Shown here piece by piece: positions 9,660 to 21,510 of a stretch of DNA of 64,000 nucleotides. This stretch comes from Carallia brachiata. Its lineage: Eukaryota > Streptophyta > Magnoliopsida > Malpighiales > Rhizophoraceae. Under the pieces are notes generated by a model. It made no database searches. It was not told the DNA's origin and saw nothing but the letters and a program-made list of their open reading frames with translations. The stretch covers positions 1,713,058-1,777,057 of the forward strand of contig JADCRB010000002.1 in the NCBI GenBank assembly GCA_021464245.1, in the 5' to 3' direction. Made by a program: the position numbers and the translations under genes. The number at the start of each line of letters is the position of its first letter. The stretch's first letter is position 1.

Positions 9660-12600
9660 AACCAAACCTACATTTTGAGGAATTTCCTTTTGTTGCCCTT
9701 TATCACCTGATTCTCTTTGATTGACAATTTTATCACCTCACTTTCACGGTTTAAACTTTCTTGTAGTTATCATTTATGCCTAAAGGGTCTGTTATGTGGT
9801 GTGAAAAAATCTTAAAAATTGATGTGTAATATAATAAATAATAAATTTTTTGTAGCTATATTTATAAAATATGTAACAACAAAATTTATTTTTTTATTTT
9901 ATATTTTATCATTATTATTACACAAATTATAATTAAACAGTTGTCGTTGAGACATTAACATTTATCCCTTCTCAAAAGTAGAAATCATGTTTCACAGCAT
10001 ATCTGGCCTACAGAAGGTTCTTGACACCCTTTTTTTTTTCAATCAATTTGGCTTGGGTCATAGAAACGTCTACAAATTCTTGTGCTGTTCTGGCCAAACT
10101 TTAGGTTGGTTCAATTCTACCGTTGAATTGTCTGATTCACCAAAAAGAGAAACGATACTTTTTTTTTTTGAAAAAGTTTGGTATCCCTACCTTGGTATAC
10201 ATACTTGGTATACCTATTGTAACGAGCTTATCTATTTTTGTGACAAGATCGATAAAATATGATACAAAAAATTAACACGTTATTTTTTGTTGCAAAAATA
10301 ATAAGCACAGTTGCAGAAACAATCAAGTTCGTCACAAAAAATACACTTTGTATGTGTATCATCTGACTACCAATATATGTATACCAAATCAAGCTCTTTT
10401 TTTTTTTTTTTTTTTTGGGTCAAAAATGATACAAATTGCTTACTCCGTCTTTCCTAGTCATGAGTTGGACTTGGACCACTCGTGTGCTTTAGGTAAGCGG
10501 GCCAATAAAAGGCCCAGAAAGGGGCGTTTCAGCGGAAATGGAGCTGATGTACCCAATCTTTTGGTCTTTTTGCATTTTTTGTACGTCCGGCTGACCTTAG
10601 GTTTAATTGGTTTGTCTAGGCCCAACCCAAGTCCTAATTACCCAAGTGTTTCCATCATCTCTGATGTATACTTCGACACGTTGTAACTTTTGAGAGTGTG
10701 TATGAACCCAAAAAAAAAACTTTTGCCTACAGATCCCACTGGGGTCGGTTTAAATTAGTCAGTTCATTGAGTTGGATACTGGCGGTTTTAGACAAAAAAA
10801 AAAAAAACTTTTGAGAGTGTTTATCATAATGGTTAATAGCTAATAGTTATCAGTTCACGAATAGTAACTTATTATAGATAAAAATGACACTGAATCTCTA
10901 TATTATAAATCATATTCCTGTATTATTCACAAAAGAAAGAACTCCAATGAGGTAAATGCATTAGATGATTAGGTTAGTGGTTACCTAGTCACTTTTTTTT
11001 TTAAAAGGCTGACAAGACTCACAATTAGGTTAAAACATCTTTAAGGAAACAAACTTCAATAACATCCTTTGCAAGAAAATTCAACAAACTCATTGGCAAA
11101 AGGTGGAGAATGGTTAGACCCAAATCTTGAGTCAGAGCAAAAGAGACAAATTAATGCACAACTCAATTTACTTCTTGATAAGTATAAACCAGCTGAATGG
11201 ACCAATCTCTCTACAAAAATTCTCTGCAACAACAAATAAGTGGAGCTTGTGAATGAGTGGACAACGTGCTGCTTGATATAGCCTGATGAACTGATGGACA
11301 ATCTCTCTCAATAGTCACTTTCTGAAATCCCTTATTTCAAGCAAAACATAAACTTTGGTAGGTACCCCAAAACTCTGCTACAACTAGTGAAGTGGTACTA
11401 ATCTGGTCACCAAAGTCCCCTAATCAGGACCCCAACTGATCACGGGCAACGCCTCTCGCTCCCGCTCCAGATTGCCCTTCACAACTGCATCACAATTAAT
11501 TATAACAACAAAGTTTATGCACCGGAACAAAATGCAACCGCGTTGCTTTTTTGTAGGAAAAAATTTGTTTTTCGTAAAAACAAGAATTTTTTTTATTTGA
11601 GTATATATTATGTGAGATTTATATTTTAAATTTTAAAATAAAATCTATTTAATTTTAGATTTTAATTTTATAATTTCTTCCAAACTTATTTTTCAAAAAA
11701 TAGTCAATACGGTTCACTTTTTTTTAATAGTAGTTATATTTTAAAAATAGTGTCCAAACAATTTATCCCAACACCACCTCCTGCGCAATAACCTCACTCT
11801 AATTATAACGTAGCTTCGTGGGGGCGGCTTCCAACCTATTAAAGTGCAAGACTTGGTATTGCATGGGTCACCTAGTCACCTTTTATATAACTCAATGCAG
11901 ACATATGACAACTTATCGTATCCATGTGCACGAAGTGGAAACCGATCTAAGCGCTGAAAGCTAACTTGGATGCGTTTTGGGATAGTTCATTATATTATAA
12001 GAGTCCAATAATCGTATGGATAACTCACTAGAATCTCTTTATAATTTTTATGAAACTAGTGCTTTCCATATGTATGAAAAAAAAAAAGAACATGAATACT
12101 CAACGTCAATAGCCTACAAATTGTAACGTTTTGGTTGAATACTTGAATCCTAATTTCTCTATGTTAACCAAATAAAAAATTTGGTAATTTTACTTATTTA
12201 TCTTTAAAGTTATAAAATAATATAAATCGTTAGATAATTGAATTTATAAAAATAAAAAAAATTATTAAATATTATTGAATCAATTATATAGTTATTTATT
12301 GTTATCTATTTGAAACAATGTAACGTTACTCTTAACCAAAAAAATTGTGGCAATTAAACTTGCTTACTCGTCCAGCTTATGCTATTATGCTATTGGCTGC
12401 AAGTAATCTTTGGAATTTCCATAAAACAACTAACGCAAAGAACAGTGCGATCAAGTCATCTTCAAAGATTTACTTGCGAAAATCAAGTCAAATACGGATT
12501 ATTTGGTGAGCTGTTGAGGAACAGGGACACGTGGGCGATCGATTTTCAAGTCCTCAATTAACACTTGGTACTTTCGGAGCAAATCTAGCATTGTCACTAC
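9660..12600. other. Intergenic; no gene recognised
   Basis: AT-rich DNA with several poly(T) runs and short chance open frames. I compared the longer frames (for example 10348-10686 and 11056-11301) with protein families known to me and found no match, start context or splice pattern that would support a gene. Confidence 0.5.
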
Positions 12601-12605
12601 TCACC

Positions 12606-12737
12606 ATGGTGGGATCTATCTCTAGTAGTTGCCTCGTAAATTCCAAAAGCGTTCACTTTCTGAAAGCTTTGTCACTCGAAAGAAGCATTTTCAGCCCCAA
12701 GTGCGCCATTTCAACTGTAACCATGCCGCCTACCCAG
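12606..12737 (+). CDS. Possible orphan first exon with transit-peptide character
   Basis: From ATG 12606 there are 44 codons, rich in Ser, Leu, Lys and Val with few acidic residues, ending ATMPPTQ-like at a good CAG|GTACTT donor. It resembles an organelle targeting peptide. No partner exon is recognised before the APX gene 0.8 kb downstream on the same strand. The donor is in phase 0, the same phase as the APX exon 1/exon 2 junction, so it could be an alternative first exon of APX or a leftover of a lost gene. I do not recognise the sequence. Confidence 0.25.
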
Positions 12738-13528
12738 GTACTTATAATCTCATATCTCTTTTCTTTAATACTGTATAGTGTGAAAAGAATCATGTCCAAG
12801 TTGCTTTTTAATATCTTGTTTGTTGTAGTCAATACTTGGACTAGGGCTTATTCAATATTTGTGCTCATAATAATGAGTACAAAAATACCAAAAAAAAAGA
12901 ATAAACAATATGGGAAGGATAATAAGTCTACCAAAGTGTTCAGAATTAAAAGATTAGATTATTCTCACCCCATCCGTCCCTATTCGGTCATAAGACCTTT
13001 TGTTTTATGGGAATAATACCAAAGTTGAAACTCCTCCTAAAAATGGTTTTAAAATTCGAAATTTTATTTTAATTTTTCATGTGTAATTCCATCACGAATT
13101 TTACGTAAGAATTTGAAGAAAAATTAATTGAAGATAAAATAAAAAATTTTATGAAAAATATATATTATTATTGATATAATTCAAGACTTTGATTTTGACT
13201 CTTTGTTTATTTATTTGAAAAAATAAAATTATGTAATTATTATTTAATTACAGTCAATTTAATTAACTTCACACTTCAAAATTTGAAGGCGATTTCCAAT
13301 CTTATTAGTCAATGGTCGGGCTTATTTGTACCCAATTCTGTTACACCTAATTAGCTATATAATAAAGAGGCCGTTACGCCACACTTGATTTGAGCCAGAC
13401 ACCCGAGAAAAACAAGACCCAAATACGCGTGTGCTCGCCATAGGCCCACTAATCCGAGAGGAGAGGAGAGAGAGAGAGAGGCCGAACCAACCAAAACAAC
13501 AAAAAACAAAAGGCAGCGCAATCCCAAA

Positions 13529-16500
13529 ATGGCTGGCACTGGTTGTCTGCCGCAATCACGACTAACACTATCACCATCGCCGATGGCTTCTCTCAGTGGC
13601 GCCGCCACTTCCCGGCTCCTCCCTGCCGCCTCCCGAGCCCGCCTCTCCCTCTCTTCGCTTTCCTCTTCCTCCTCACTCTCTCTCTCCTCCTCTTCTTCCT
13701 ACTCTCCTTTCTCTCTCAAATGCCTCCGATCCTCTCCTCTCCTTCCTCACGTCTTCTCAAATCAGGTCTCTCTCTCTCTCTCTCTCTCTATCTTCTCTTT
13801 TATGAATATTGAACAGCCGAAATTTATAATCACAGAAAGAAATATCAACTTTTTTCTTATTTTAGATTAATACTATTAAAAATGTGGACTGGTTATTTCT
13901 ATAATTATAAATTTAGAATATTGCATAATACGATTTTTGAAAAATTTGTGGCGTTAAGTATGCGTTAAGAGACTTTTGTTGCCTTTTAAAATTTTATTTG
14001 AATCGGTTCAGATTAGTCGGTTTAATAGGCTGAATGCCGAGCAGTCTCAAACCAAAAGAAAAAAATGATACAATTTTGATATATATATCATTAGTTTTTA
14101 AAATATGCATATTTTTGTTTGTGAATTGTTGGATTGATGAGCTTGGTCTTTGGTTGGTTGGAGCGCAGAAGAAATCGTCGATGAGCACAGTGGCTGCGGC
14201 GTCGGATCCTGCTCAGTTGAAGAGTGCAAGGGAGGAAATCAAGCAGCTTCTTAAGTCTAAGTTTTGTCATCCTATTCTGGTATCTTTTTTTTTTTTTCTT
14301 TATTTCTGGCTACTAGTCTATAACGCATAAGATTTAAATATTACATTTCTTGATTCTAAAGTCGAATGCGAACTCTTGGCTATGTTTCTAGTAATGTGCG
14401 AGTTCAATTATGCTGCATAAATAGCGATTATGTTTGTTTTAGCAATACTTGGGCTCGTTTCCTGGACTTTGTACTAGAAATGCGTTTGGATGATTTGAAA
14501 TTTTAATTCGCTTAGTAATGTGAAACTATGCTTCTTGATTTTGGAAATTCGTCTCCATCTCCCGCAAAGTTGGCCTAGAATAGAGAAATCACGAGTTGTT
14601 GCACAGAGGTTAATATATCTAATATTGGGCCAAGGGGATGGTTATCTTTAATTCATCCCATTCGTTGTTTCTCGCAGGAAAACAAAGTTTTCATCACATG
14701 TTATTGTGGAAATTTTGTTCTTAGCAACACAAATATAGGAAAATAATGGAATTAGTGTGCACTTGTATTTGAAATCATTATTTCTTTGGAGCTGCCATGT
14801 TTTATAAAGTGTACATACATACTGGGAAACTCCAACTATTCACTGATGTGCATTCAATATTTTAAAAATGTTGTATAATCTTTTGGAAGTTAAAACATTT
14901 CATTTGGGAAATTCATGCGCATGCGTTTAGTTCCAATTTCTTTGTGTTATTGCATTGGAACTGGGCGTGTGGAAGAAACATCAATGGGTTATCTCTCCCA
15001 TTGGATATACTGTAACAGGAAACTAAAGAATTGAATGGCTAAGTAGCTTTGTTGGTTTGGTGATGACATGGGTGCCTTGTTTTTCCACGTTTTACGCCTG
15101 TGCCTTACTGGCATCAAGGCTGAAACAAAGTGAGAGGTTCAGTCTCTTATGCTGATAAGATTTTCATTGCAGGTTCGCCTTGGGTGGCATGATGCTGGTA
15201 CATATAATAAAAACATAGAGGAGTGGCCTAAAAGGGGTGGAGCCAATGGAAGTCTTAGATTTGAGATTGAACTGAAGCATGCAGCCAATGCTGGTGAATA
15301 TTTCACGACTCATACTTTTCTACATTCATGTTATTTGTTGTCTAATGAGCTGGCATTTCAGGGCTTGTGAATGCATTGAATCTTCTTAAGCCTATCAAAG
15401 ACAAGTATTCTGGCATCACATATGCAGATTTGTTCCAGTTGGCCAGTGCTACTGCTATAGAGGTTTTGCTTGTGCTTGCTGTTAAATTAATATGACTGTT
15501 TCATTTACTTGTCAAAACAGAGGTTCTATTGTTTAAATCTTTGCAAATTCAGGATGCTGGTGGCCCCAAAATCCCCATGAAGTATGGAAGGGTGGATGTC
15601 TCAGAACCCAATCAGTGCCCTGAGGAGGGGAGGCTTCCAGGTAGGCGGATGAAATTGATGTTTGGTTCCATAGTAGAAGTATAAATTTCTCGGCACCCTG
15701 TTTCTTGCTGTACAATTGTGGAAGATCCGCTACTTAACAACATCAAGGATGCAATTATGCAAGGGAAAAATAGAAACAACAGCAAGGGCAGCGCTGTTCT
15801 GCATTGAGAATGGATTTTTTTAACTTTTCTTATAGTCTAACAGAGAGCACTTGAGTTCTCCTTGATTTTTGCATATTTTGATCCGGATAGCTAAACGGTA
15901 CTGTTTTATTCCTTCAGTATCGGAGACTGACAATAGTTAAACCATTTTCATCTACATACCAGAACCTTTGTTCCCTCCTTGTAGATCACAAGTTCAATTT
16001 AGCATCTGATTTCTGTTTATCATTCATTGATGCTCAGCTGCCGCTCCCCCCAAGCCTGCTGATCATTTACGAGAGGTTTTCTACAGAATGGGGCTAAATG
16101 ACAAGGTAACTTCAGTTCCACATGTTTTTATGCTTGTGGATGCTTCCTCATTACATGCACAATGATTGGTGTTGGTCGTTTGTTTGCAGGAAATAGTTGC
16201 ATTATCTGGCGCGCACACACTGGGAAGGTCCAGACCAGATCGCAGTGGTCATGGTAAACCAGAGACAAAGTATACGGTAATGAATCATTTGTTGTCACTA
16301 CTTGTGCAAAACTGATGCTGGTATTGCTATCAAACAAAGCTGATATCATAAGAGATGACAAGAATATCATTGGTTGTTTATACAGTGATATCCATAGTTG
16401 AGAGTATGAATAGCTTTAAGTAATTAAGTTTGCTCTTCAGTGATGTTTGCAGCATGCTTGGGTGCAACATTCTCTCTCTCTCTCTCTCTCTCTGTGATTT

Positions 16501-17904
16501 TTTGGACCTCAGCAACTTGTGAATCTTCTTCTTTGGAATGTTTTATATTGATTGGTATTATTTATCTTGGTTTATGCTTCATGATGGTATCAATATAGCC
16601 TGAAAATCAAAATATGTATTGAATATAGCCAGAGAATGTGGGTTACTGACAGTAGCAGTCAGTACTTATTTTTCACCGTGTGTGACAGAAAAGTGGACCT
16701 GGGGCACCTGGAGGACAGTCCTGGACAGTTGAATGGCTCAAATTTGATAATTCATACTTCAAGGTTTTCAATCAACACTTTCTTTTTGTATAACAATGAA
16801 CCAGTTCTATTTCTTATTTTCTTCATCTTTTATGGTGGTTGTTTGGGTGGTTTTGTGTGTATTGGGGGTTTTGCCACGTAAACTCTTCGTTTGTTGAATG
16901 AAATTTATTTTTACAGGATATTAAAGAGCAAAAGGATCAAGATCTATTAGTATTGCCCACTGATGCTGTTCTCTTTGAAGATCCTTCATTCAAGGTAAAA
17001 GTGGGAATAAGGTGGATAACAACCAATGCTAAAAATGTAGCCGGCTAAATATTACATATTCTGCAGGTTTATGCTGAGAAATATGCTGCAGACCAGGATG
17101 CATTCTTTAAAGATTATGCTGAAGCCCATGCCAAGCTCAGCAATCTGGGGGCCAAATTTGATCCTCCCGAGGTTTGTGGTCTTGAGCTCTGTTGATGCTT
17201 TGTCCTTTTTTTAATCCCATTTTCTTTACATAAATCGTGATAATTTTTTGGAAGGTCCTGTAGAAGCATTCGTCCAGTGAATGTAGCCTAAATTTATTTA
17301 GCTTGAAATTTGTGTGGCACATTCTTGGGGCTCATCAAGTTTGAGTCTTAAAAATAATAGGAAAGCTGAAGTTGCTAACTCATAAACCAACATATAAATT
17401 TCATGGTCAGGGTATTGCGATAGATGGTGCTGCGGGAGAGAAGTTTGTCGCAGCAAACTACTCATCCGGGAAGGTTGTAATTTCTTGCCCTTTTACTCTT
17501 TGATTGTCGAAGTTTGTTAGTGGTTGCAGGGGCTATTTTTAATTGATGAACATGCTTGCAAATTATTCATTTTTCACTTTCATGATGTGCTGCAGGCTTA
17601 AAAACCAGTATGTTGTTTTCTAGTGGCGTAGATTTTAATAAATCAGGATGAAGCTGTTTGCAAATCCTGTGAAATCACATGTAAATCTTGGGAGTCTTAA
17701 GAGGAGAAGAAAGGAATAAAATTCAATTGGTGTTGCCTATTTGAATTGCAGAGAGAGCTATCGGAGGCTATGAAGCAGAAGATACGAGCAGAGTATGAAG
17801 CCATTGGTGGTAGCCCAGATAAGCCTTTACAGTCTAATTATTTTCTCAACATCATGATTGTGATTGCTGTTCTGGCATTTCTGACATCTCTTCTCGGAAA
17901 TTAA
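13529..17904 (+). CDS. tAPX: Chloroplast thylakoid-bound L-ascorbate peroxidase
   Basis: Twelve exons join in frame to 428 aa: 13529-13765, 14169-14279, 15173-15293, 15362-15462, 15553-15640, 16038-16105, 16190-16276, 16689-16763, 16917-16994, 17067-17171, 17411-17473, 17752-17904. The enzyme reduces H2O2 to water with ascorbate in the water-water cycle. A Ser-rich transit peptide (a second in-frame ATG at 13583 is an equally good start) precedes the haem peroxidase fold. The distal RLGWHD site gives Arg118, Trp121 and His122, and [16 protein letters not shown] holds proximal His251. Residues 409-426 form the hydrophobic C-terminal anchor that separates thylakoid from stromal forms. Length fits the family (about 426 aa in Arabidopsis, from memory). 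All junctions are GT-AG and no frame is broken, unlike most neighbours. Reading into intron 11 gives nine codons then TGA, so intron retention could yield a soluble form; that is inference. Confidence 0.96.
16470..16493. repeat. (CT)n microsatellite in APX intron 7
   Basis: Twelve CT units in the intron between exons 7 and 8. Confidence 0.9.
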
Positions 17905-19538
17905 GTTTGTTTTATTGAGGATCATTGTGGTTGGTATTGCTGAGTTTTATTCTGCGTGCCTTTTTTTTTTTTCTTGTTAAAAAAAAAAAATCCTTCGTCC
18001 CCTCCTACAAATGCATAAATATCTTTCTCACTTGCGATATATTCAGCTCACATTTGCGGATGTGGAACGGTACACCGTATGGTCAGTTGATGAACTAGAA
18101 GGAAAATAAAACTACTTCCAGACGATGAACTAAACTAAAACCCCCAGATCGCAGAAAAATAGTATGGGATGCAATCAATAGAAGATTTCAGATAATTGAA
18201 CTGATTAGCAATAAAATCTTAAAAAGATTAAACAATTTTTTGGTTTATGATACAAGCTATTCACTATTGCAGTGTTTATGTCAGTCCTAAATCCTACCAG
18301 AAAAATTCCTGTAAGTACAAAAAAAAAAAAAGATTAATAATCAACGAAAATCGAAGTAAATCTGAAAATTTTCCATTTTAAATTTTTTCTTTTTTTTGGG
18401 GTCTCAATTCCATTTGAGTTTCTCCCGTTTGTCGTGCCATGGTTTAATTTTGGGCTGCCAAAAAGGCCCGTACCAATTATCATCTAATGATCCATTCAAG
18501 CAGACCAAAGCCCAGGGAGCAAAACAAAATAAAACTTTTTTGTTCCATCAAAACAAAATAAAATAGTTCTTGGACCAAACAAGTGGGCTTATCCGAGACC
18601 CCTAGGGAAATTGGATTTGAGGTTTTGTGCATAGAGTGGGCCATCGACGGCCTTTTAGCAGAGTTATGGGCTTTCTTGGAAGGGCTTTATTGTGCTTGGA
18701 CCATTGGTTTTCGACAAGTTTTGCTTCAGGCGGACTCCCAACTGGCATACAGTTAAAGTAAGCTAATGTGCATTCTATCCATCCTCGTGCTAACATAGTG
18801 AATGAGTGCAGAAACTTTTTGTAGCGGCCTTCCAAACTCGAAAGTGAAGCTCACTCATGTATACAAGAAGAAAATAGTTGCAGGCTTGTAGCCAACTCAA
18901 ACCCTCAGTAGGGAGTTGGCCTACATCTTTTTGGACCATGGCCCCAATGGATCTTGAGATACTTATGGAAGACATAGGGGCGTGTCATTATTCAGTTTTG
19001 TAGTTAGTTTATTAGGGTTATTTCCCTCCTTTTTTTCACCCAAAAAATAATAATAATAAGATAAATAGAATATAACCAGTCAGACGGTCGACATTACCGC
19101 CAGAAGTGGCAAATTAATGATATTATAATGTACTTTCTCCAGCATCAACTCGAGTTCGAGTTCTTACTCCCGTGTTTTCCCCTAACAACTGAAGCTGGAC
19201 GTTGCTTTAAGTGGCAAAAGATTGAGCACAGCATTGGGTTCAAGATTCGTTAACACTGTAGTTGGCCTTGAGGAAAACTTACTTCAGGTCCAGTAGCGTT
19301 CCAATAGTAGGTTCTCCTTATAGAGAGGTTGAATTGAGGACTATAATGACACAAAAGGCCGACCTCAGGCTAGCAATTCGATGATTACTATATTTATGAG
19401 ATGATTTTTTTATAGTAAAGAGAGAGAGAGAGAGAATCGCGTTGTCTATTAAAAAAGGTCAGTGTATTATCTCTTAGAGTCGCAAGAATTCGAATTTCCT
19501 CATTCTTTACCCACTCTTCTACATCTCCAACCAGAGAC
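17905..19538. other. APX 3' flank and spacer; no gene recognised
   Basis: It begins with the APX 3' UTR and a poly(T)/poly(A) stretch near 17960-17990. A minus-strand frame at 18602-18835 is open but resembles no family I know and has no splice context. A short GA run is at about 19419-19434. Confidence 0.5.
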
Positions 19539-19887
19539 TAGGGATGGCAACAGGGAGAGGCGGGGGCAGGGATGACATCCCCGATCCCCGTCCCCACTTT
19601 TGAACCTAGTACCCGTCCTCGTCCTCGTCCCCGGTGGATAAGAGATTTGAATCCCCGTCTCTGTCCCATTCCCGTCTTTAATATCGACTAAAAATAAAAA
19701 AAAATTCAAATTAGCAATATATGAGTCCAACTAAATTTACAAAATGCACTAAGTATAAAGGATCATCTCAGCAACTAATTAACAAAGAAAGAAATTGCAC
19801 CAATCAATGAATTCCTAGCTTTAAGCAGTGTTATATCAACTAAAAACAATAAACCCCTTAGCTTTATAGGCGCTTTTAGCTCAAAAA

Positions 19888-20156
19888 TTAAAACCCAATT
19901 TGCACATTCAAATTCTTTCTCGTCATCTCTTGAAGTAGCCATGCCAAACAAACCACACAAGATCCATCACACCACTTGATTCCCAATTTCCCAGTAAGTG
20001 AACATTTCGCAGCATACAATGGATTGACCCCACGCATTCTTATTAATGCACCTTGGAAGCCCTCGAACTTAATTGAGACAACAAGGTGGTTGGATTGAGT
20101 AAATTTATGGGCATTCTCAAATATCTCATTACGCAATTCATCATCAACTCTCAAGG
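19888..20156 (-). pseudogene. Putative captured exon fragment inside the hAT element
   Basis: On the minus strand, after a TCTGTTAG acceptor-like site, an open frame reads LRVDDELRNEIFENAHKF and continues for about 85 residues to a stop. The mix of charged and hydrophobic residues and low stop density look more like real coding sequence than the surrounding AT-rich DNA. I do not recognise the family. With the exon-like piece at 20998 it suggests a host gene fragment taken up by the transposon; a gene of the element itself is the alternative. Confidence 0.3.
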
Positions 20157-20926
20157 CTAACAGAAATAGGGCACAGAAACAATTAAAAAAATAGCATTTC
20201 ACTAGTTTAAATGACAGATTTTCGTAATCACACAGAAAAAATGATCAATCATGGCAAGGAACAACCATCTTCAATATTTCATGGGAAGGCATAAGTGCAA
20301 TTACAATGGAGAAAACCTGACCAAGCGAGAAATTCATGTTTCTAAAATACATTCTCTTGCTCACCATCTAATTATGCCGGATGAACAATTCATAAGAAGA
20401 TTTAAGCTAGGGTTTGAAAATTATGTGAAAAGCATTTCGTGGTTTTATTGAAGGGACATTGCATGATCATTTTTAAAGAAAAAGAAAGAATGAGTACTTG
20501 CTCCCTTATCTCAAAGAAAACATAACTAAAAAGAGCAAGATCTTCAAATAAGCATAATCAATAGGCCCAACCCAAACTAGAATAAAAACAAATGTTTAAG
20601 GCAAATATAAAATTTATTGTCATTTTATATTGAAATTCATGCAACAACTGGACGTGACACAATTGACAAAGACAAAAACCAATGTATCATTATACAAGTA
20701 GACGCTTCTAAATACTTTCTCTCCTTTAAAAATTGCGGTGATGACAATAACAGAAGAGTTCTCTATTGACTTTTTTTTGTTTTCCTCCTTAATATATAAA
20801 CAACAATGAGTACGTAATTCAAAACAACCAAACACAATCTAACCAAAATTGAAGTATCTTTCGAAAAAAGAGAAAAATTAAAAACCTCAGAACGAAAAAA
20901 TAACAGTAAGATTATCTAAGAACCAA

Positions 20927-20998
20927 TCAGAAACTGGGGGACAAGGGAGCAACTTCACGCAAATCTGAGGAATGGGAGCGAGATCTGCTATCCGCCAT
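20927..20998 (-). pseudogene. Putative captured 5' exon inside the hAT element
   Basis: On the minus strand an ATG at 20998 opens a 23-codon frame beginning MADSRSRSHSSDLRE, preceded by a pyrimidine-rich leader that looks like a plant 5' UTR. A GT follows DLRE, so the exon may end there. It lies on the same strand as the fragment at 19888-20156. The parent gene is not recognised. Confidence 0.3.
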
Positions 20999-21510
20999 CG
21001 AGGAACAGAGTCGCTAGAGAAATTTTGAGAAAGAATAGATGTAGAGGCACAGTCGGACTCGGCAGAAAGATACTTGAGAGATAGAGAAGGAAAAGAAAAT
21101 TGATTTAGGTTTTGTTATAAAATTATTAAAATATTCTCTATAAATTTTTTATATAAATATTATATAAAAGATAAAAAAAAAATTAAATTATAGGTGGGAA
21201 ACGAGAACAGGAATGGTATGGGTACAGGGACGGGGTGGGGACTGTCTATCTCGTCTCGTCCCCGTCCCTTAGGAGAACGGGGATCCTCGCTTCATTTCTG
21301 GTCAAAAGTGTTTGACCACATTCCCGTCGGAGCGGGTACGAGTAATCCCAATAGATACGGGTAAAATTATTATCTCTACCAGAGATATAAAAAGAAAAAA
21401 TAAAAAAGTTTTCATCCAAAAACTTAAAAAAGAAAAAAAAAAAAGAAAGAAAGAAAATGAATTAGTTGAGTCTGTCTGTCGGCCTGAATTTTGTTGGTGG
21501 GTCTGCGAGA

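Larger units (their letters stand above)
19539..21378. mobile_element. hAT-type element (1.84 kb) carrying a possible gene fragment
   Basis: The left end TAGGGATGGCAA and the reverse complement of the right end, TAGAGATAATAA, match at 8 of 12; every mismatch is a transition as expected from methyl-C decay. Eight-base flanks CCAGAGAC (19531-19538) and CCAGAGAT (21379-21386) form the duplication typical of hAT elements. Subterminal regions at both ends are rich in CCCCGTCCCC/GGGGACGGGG units (about 19570-19680 and 21220-21350). No recognisable hAT transposase is present, so it is non-autonomous. Its right end is 132 bp from the MED22 start codon. Confidence 0.72.

Noticed and set aside
10348..10686. 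112-codon open frame, plus strand
   Set aside because: It starts beside a long poly(T) run, shows no family similarity and has no splice or promoter context.
12738..13016. Continuation of the orphan exon's open frame past 12737
   Set aside because: Sequence after the GT donor turns AT-rich and Lys/Ile-rich as intron sequence does; the donor is the better end.
18602..18835. Minus-strand 77-codon frame downstream of APX
   Set aside because: No recognisable domain and no exon partners; regarded as chance.
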